64,000 bases of DNA from Nannobrachium achirus (Eukaryota > Chordata > Actinopteri > Myctophiformes > Myctophidae), in NCBI GenBank assembly GCA_963921795.1, contig OY997657.1:1816813-1880812 (forward strand), written 5' to 3'. The position numbers and the translations under genes are program-made. The notes under the pieces were generated by a model. That model had not been told where the DNA came from, ran no database searches, and saw only the letters and a list, made by a program, of their open reading frames with translations. Below are positions 25,501-31,500 of this stretch, piece by piece; within the stretch, counting starts at the first letter, position 1, and each line of letters begins with the position of its first letter.

Positions 25501-28500
25501 GTTCTTTCCTTCACTGGAGTCTGTCTCTGTGCATTCATTAATAGCATGCAGGTGTAAAGAGCCTCGTTGTTGCACCGTATCGTTGCTATAGGTCTGGAAA
25601 TGGGGTGAAATACTTTAGGAAAGTTATAGAATAGTTTTGTTAAAAATGTGTGGGAACATTATGGACTGCAGCTTTAGATTCTGTCAGCTCTTGGTCTTGC
25701 TGTGGGAGAAGGTTATTACAGAGTTCCAGTAAAACCAGAGAGTAAAACTTTATTTCTTATTTCTTTGATCTCAGGATGAAGCGCCAAACATCTTCCACTA
25801 ATGCTCTGTAAGTTTATTTTTACACTCCTTTGTAATTTATGCAATTTTGAAAAAGGATTGACATAATATCAATGTGGAGTAAAGTCAAAATATTCAAGCA
25901 CAGTACTTGAGTAAATGTACTGAATGTCTTGTGTGTTGTCCATGTGTGTGTTGTGTTTAATTAATGCAATTTTGAAAAAGCACAAACATTGAACTAATAT
26001 TATAATAATATTATAATGTGTATGTGCTGTGCAGGGAGTATCGTCACACCCTCAACGTGGACGTCACCAGCCCCAGCTTCGCTGACCTCAGCTTCCGCTT
26101 CGCCTCCATCAAAGACGGCGTGACGGCGTCCGTGTCGTCTCCGTCCTCGGGCTTCCTGGGTCTTCATCTCCAGAGGAGGTCCCAGAACTCACAGCTCTAC
26201 GGCCGGGTGTTCTGTCGCTATCTGGTCAGTACTCTACCTCTGTATGAGTTATTAGTACCTCTGACTGAATTACTGTAGTCATCAGTCACTATCTGGTCAG
26301 TACTTTACCTCTGTATGAGTTATTAGTACCTCTGACTGAATTACTGTAGTTATCAGTCACTATCTGGTCAGTACTCTACCTCTGTATGAGTTATTAGTAC
26401 CTCTGACTGAATTACTGTAGTCATCAGTCACTATCTGGTCAGTACTTTACCTCTGTATGAGTTATTAGTACCTCTGACTGAATTACTGTAGTTATCAGTC
26501 ACTATCTGGTCAGTACTCTACCTCTGTATGAGTTATTAGTACCTCTGACTGAATTACTGTAGTTATCAGTCACTATCTGGTCAGTACTCTACCTCTGTAT
26601 GAGTTATTAGTACCTCTGACTGAATTACTGTAGTTATCAGTCACTATCTGGTCAGTACTCTACCTCTGTATGAGTTATTAGTACCTCTGACTGAATTACT
26701 GTAGTCAACAGTCACTATCTGGTCAGTACTCTACCTCTGTATGAGTTATTAGTACCTCTGACTGAATTACTGTAGTTATCAGTCACTATCTGGTCAGTAC
26801 TCTACCTCTGTATGAGTTATTAGTACCTCTGACTGAATTACTGTAGTTATCAGTCACTATCTGGTCAGTACTCTACCTCTGTATGAGTTATTAGTACCTC
26901 TGACTGAATTACTGTAGTCAACAGTCACTATCTGGTCAGTACTCTACCTCTGTATGAGTTATTAGTACCTCTGACTGAATTACTGTAGTTATCAGTCACT
27001 ATCTGGTCAGTACTCTATAGGCCGGGTGTTCTGTCGCTATCTGGTCAGTACCACAACTCTGACTGAGTTATTGTAGTCAACAGTCGCTATCTGGTCAGTA
27101 CCTCTGACTGAATTACTGTAGTCTACACTATCTGGTCAGTACTCTACCTCTGACTGAATTACTGTAGTCTACACTATCTGGTCAGTACTGTACCTCTGAC
27201 TGAATTATTGTAGTCAACAGCCACTGTCTGGTCAGTACTGTACCTCTGACTGGGGAAATCTCAATATTTCGACGTCTCATTAGTCGACTAAGGGTTAGGA
27301 TTAGGGTTAGGTTTAGGCATAGTAGCATTTCACCAGGTTAGCATTCACCAGCGTCGGACTAATGTGACGTCTAACTATGGAACGTTGTAATAACGCTACG
27401 CTCCCCCTCTGCCTGGTTTATTGTTGTCATCAACAAGGAAGGAATATAAAACCTGCTCTCTGGAAGTCTCAGGGCCGCTAAGGTCAGGCTGCACTTTGAT
27501 TCTACCTCTGAGGACGGACTCTGCCAGTGCATTTCAATGGGATTGGAGCGGTTTGCTGCCATGTGCGGATTTCTGAAAAATAAAAAATAAACTAAAAACA
27601 CTCCATTCCCATTGAAATGCATTGGCAGGTAGATATTAAAGTGCAGTGTGACCGTGCCTTTAGGAAGCTTTTTTAATAATGTCTATCAAACGCGTATCAG
27701 ACGCGTTCCGGCTCGCAGGACTTGGTCAGTGTTGACTATAATAACACTTATTGTTCTCTGTTCTCTGTAACTCTAGTCGAGTGCATGTTTAAAATGTTCT
27801 CTTTATGTCGAATAGACATTTCAGAAACATACTATATAGCTTAATGTTATTGAATTATAATCATTTATATGTAACACCTAGAGCCTATACTTTGGCCATT
27901 CAAAAATAGTTGATTGGGCGCCCGCTGGCCTAGTGGTCAAGACGCATACCCCATACTAGGCTTTGATGCCTGCTGGCGTTGCTGGTTCGATTCCCGATCC
28001 AGACGACCTTTGCCACATGTCATTCCCTATCTCTCTCCCCATTTCCTTTCAGTCTACTGTCCTATCAAATAAAGTCATAAAAAGCCCAACAAATTAAATA
28101 AAAATAGTTGATCTGTATCAGGGCTCAGCAGCCTTTTAGAAATGAAGTGCCATGTTTTTATTCTCTAGATGGTCAGTGTGTCATGTCATTGTCAACATAC
28201 ATTATAATGTCAACATACATTTTAATGACACTTCATCAAACATTCCAACATATGTTTATTGTCAGGACATTGTCATAATGATCATTAGACTCAGATCAAT
28301 AACCCTCCTATCTCCCTGACTCCCTCCCCAGTCAAGAGTTTTAATGAATGTAGAATTATCTGCAGAATCTAATCTGTTGCAATTTAGGTGACTTCATTTA
28401 ATTGACCACCAAACCAATATTTGATTTTAAAATAAAAATCATCTCTCTCACACTTCTGCCAGTGTGCCAGTGATCACCCTCCCTGTGCCAATGTTGGCAC

Positions 28501-31500
28501 CGTGCCTAAGGTTGCCTAGCCCTGCTCTATAGCAGTGCATTGTGACGTGACAACGCAAAAAGTACCTTGAGATTGCCCCTGAGTAAATGTATTCTCCTGC
28601 GCCCCCTACAGTCCACTCCAGGGAAGGACGCAGACATCCTGGTGCTCAAAGCCACGTTGAGGAACTCAGTGAAGCTGAACCTGCAGGGCTCCTGGAACCT
28701 GGAGGTCCTGAACCACATGCTGGAGGGTCTGAAGGAACGTCTCCCCGCCGCCACCGACGCCGCGCTGCGCTTCCTCAACAAGTACCACGTCCACCACCTG
28801 GGCTTTGACCTGAGCCGCGCCGCCATGAAGCTGAAGAACGCCGCGTCCAACGCCATCGAGAGGCTCTACCACAGGATCCCCGCCACCCTGGGCGCCCTGC
28901 AGACCTCCCTGCAGCAGCTGGGAGACCAGGCCAGGGAGACGCTGAGGTACAAACCAAAACTAAGAACCTTATGGTCTTATTGAGAAGGATTGTTGTGGTC
29001 CTGAACCTTATGGCACGCAGAAAGTATCTAAGAGTCAGAGGTGGTTTTGTGAACAGCTTACTGTTGGCTCTAGAAATGGGTAGATTCTTTGATAGATAGA
29101 TAAATCAGTCGCCCAGAGGTTACAGAGAAGTATGAAAAAGAAAACGTACTGTTGTGTGCAGTAAAAAAAGAGCAAGCACAATAAAAAGAGGATTATATAC
29201 TGTACATATAGGGCTGTATTTAGATTATCTTAAGTAGCAGCTATTATGCCTTAACTTAAAGGCCTGTCCATATTTCTCTGGCCACCAACCTTTTCATCTG
29301 AGAGTTCCAACTTTCCGACGTGCAGCTTTCAGAACTCTAATTCCGCGTCATGCTTTTCAGAAGATGTGAGTGATGTAATTTTCTAGTTGAACCGGACCTC
29401 GCGTTGTGAGCATGTAGAGCAGCTATTTTCACAATGTTCACCTCTTGCTTAATTAATATTTGACAGTTTGGTCAGTCCTGTCGAATATTCCACTATTCGA
29501 ATACTTTGAGGTCGAATAATTTGAATACTAAAAATCACTATTCGTGAATGCCCAACCATGTCAACACAGCAATAGTAATCAATACCAACACAACCCAAAC
29601 GTGCAGAGCCAAGCAAAGTGTCCAATTTAGTCAGTTCAAAAAGAATAAAGAAAAAAAAAACAAGAACGGGTGACACAAAGGCATTCTGTATGTTAGAAGT
29701 AGAGCTCCATACTGTACACCGACGATGCAGTGATTTATTTGTGGTGTCCTGTAAGTCCTTGTGAGCTTTGGTGCATGATGACACCTGTAAATACAGACTG
29801 TCTCCATCCATCATTATGACACCTGTAAATACAGACTGTCTCCATCCATCATGATGACACCTGTAAATACAGACTGTCCATCCATCATGATGACACCTGT
29901 AAATAAAGACTGTCTCCATCCATCATGATGACACCTGTAAATAAAGACTGTCTCCATCCATCATGATGACACCTGTAAATACAGACTGTCCATCCATCAT
30001 GATGACACCTGTAAATAAAGACTGTCTCCATCCATCATGATGACACCTGTAAATAAAGACTGTCTCCATCCATCATGATGACACCAGTAAATACAGACTG
30101 TCTCCATCCATCTGTCCGTCTCCAGGCAGGCCGCTGACGCCGTGGCCTCCGTCAACCTGCAGGATCTCTGGGAGCGAGCGGTGAGCCGGGCCAGGCAGGC
30201 GCTGTCCGCCGGCGAGCAGAACCTGGACTCCCTGCTGAACGCCGCCGCCAAGTTCCTGAGCGACACGACCTTCTCCGTGCCGGGCTTCCAGGTAGGGAGG
30301 TTAATGTAAAATCGATTAATTGCCGTTAAGGAATGAATAGATTATATATATATATATATTTTAATATTTTTTTAAACAACTTTCTTTTGCCTAGTGAAAG
30401 TTACAGGTATGGTGTGTGTGATATCAAATGTGATCTTAACAAACACATTACTCTTTAATCATATTCCATCATATTCAAGAGCTTTGGAGAGAAATGAGAC
30501 CGACTCCAATTGAGCAAAGGAGGTTTTCTGTGTCCAGCTAAAGCTCGTTGACACTCGTTATATTCATAAAGGCAATTATGTTTCTGCACAAATTTTCGGT
30601 TTCGGACAAGAATTTTTCAATTTGGTACTAAAAGGCACCGCTTATCAAAAAATCGTTAATCGATCGATACGTTTATCAACTATCAATTAATGTCTTTAAT
30701 CAATAATTTGCATCCCTACTTCCAGGAGAAGATGACGGGGCTGGAGATCTACGAGAGGCTGCGTCGCGCCGTCTCGGCGGCGGTGGACCGGGCCGTCCAG
30801 AGGTTCTTCCGGCTCGCCGCGGCCATCGGAGACGCCGTCTCTGACCTGCTGGGCGAGGTGGAGTTCACCATCCCCAGGACGGAGGTGGTGGTCAGCGGCA
30901 GGGACGTCCTGGAGAAGATGAGGTCCGTCCGGGAGCAGGCCCTGCACCTCTGGGACAACCTGAGCACTGAGGAGCTGCTGGTCAAGGTAAACCCAGAGCA
31001 CTATGGTTAGGGATATTATCGCGATAATCAAAATCCATTATCCTGGGGCGGAACATTTGCCAAAAAATAGAAGATATACAAGCTTGTAGATCTGCTATTT
31101 TTTGGCAAAGACATTTGATTGAGAGCGAAAAAAAAGACTGTTAACGTATATTATAAGTACAGTTTACTAATTACAGAGGGTTTAAGTGGTACCAGATATG
31201 CAGCTCGGTAAATAAAAGGTGAATTGATCCCAGTGCATGATGGAGGACGATATCACGCTAAATTAAATCTCCATGATACGATAAACGATAATATCGCATA
31301 TTGTCTCATCCCTATTAGGGTTGGAGCCCTAAACAAGGGTAGCTCGATAACCCGATAACAGATTTATTGATTACCCGGTATCAATAAGCTTTGGGCTTAT
31401 CAAACTTGTTATCGAGCATAGCGGCCCATGATGTCATTTAAACAATCAAGACAAGAGGTGATCAAGACATTATTACAGTACTATTCATGATATAAAGCCA

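Noticed and set aside
27285..27320. Telomere-like ttaggg motifs (also near 12300 and 32190)
   Set aside because: Only two or three imperfect units at each place, and ccctaaccc in the 33-bp array is part of a longer unrelated unit.
27915..28000. tRNA gene
   Set aside because: A and B boxes are present but the acceptor stem does not close and the sequence runs into a SINE body.
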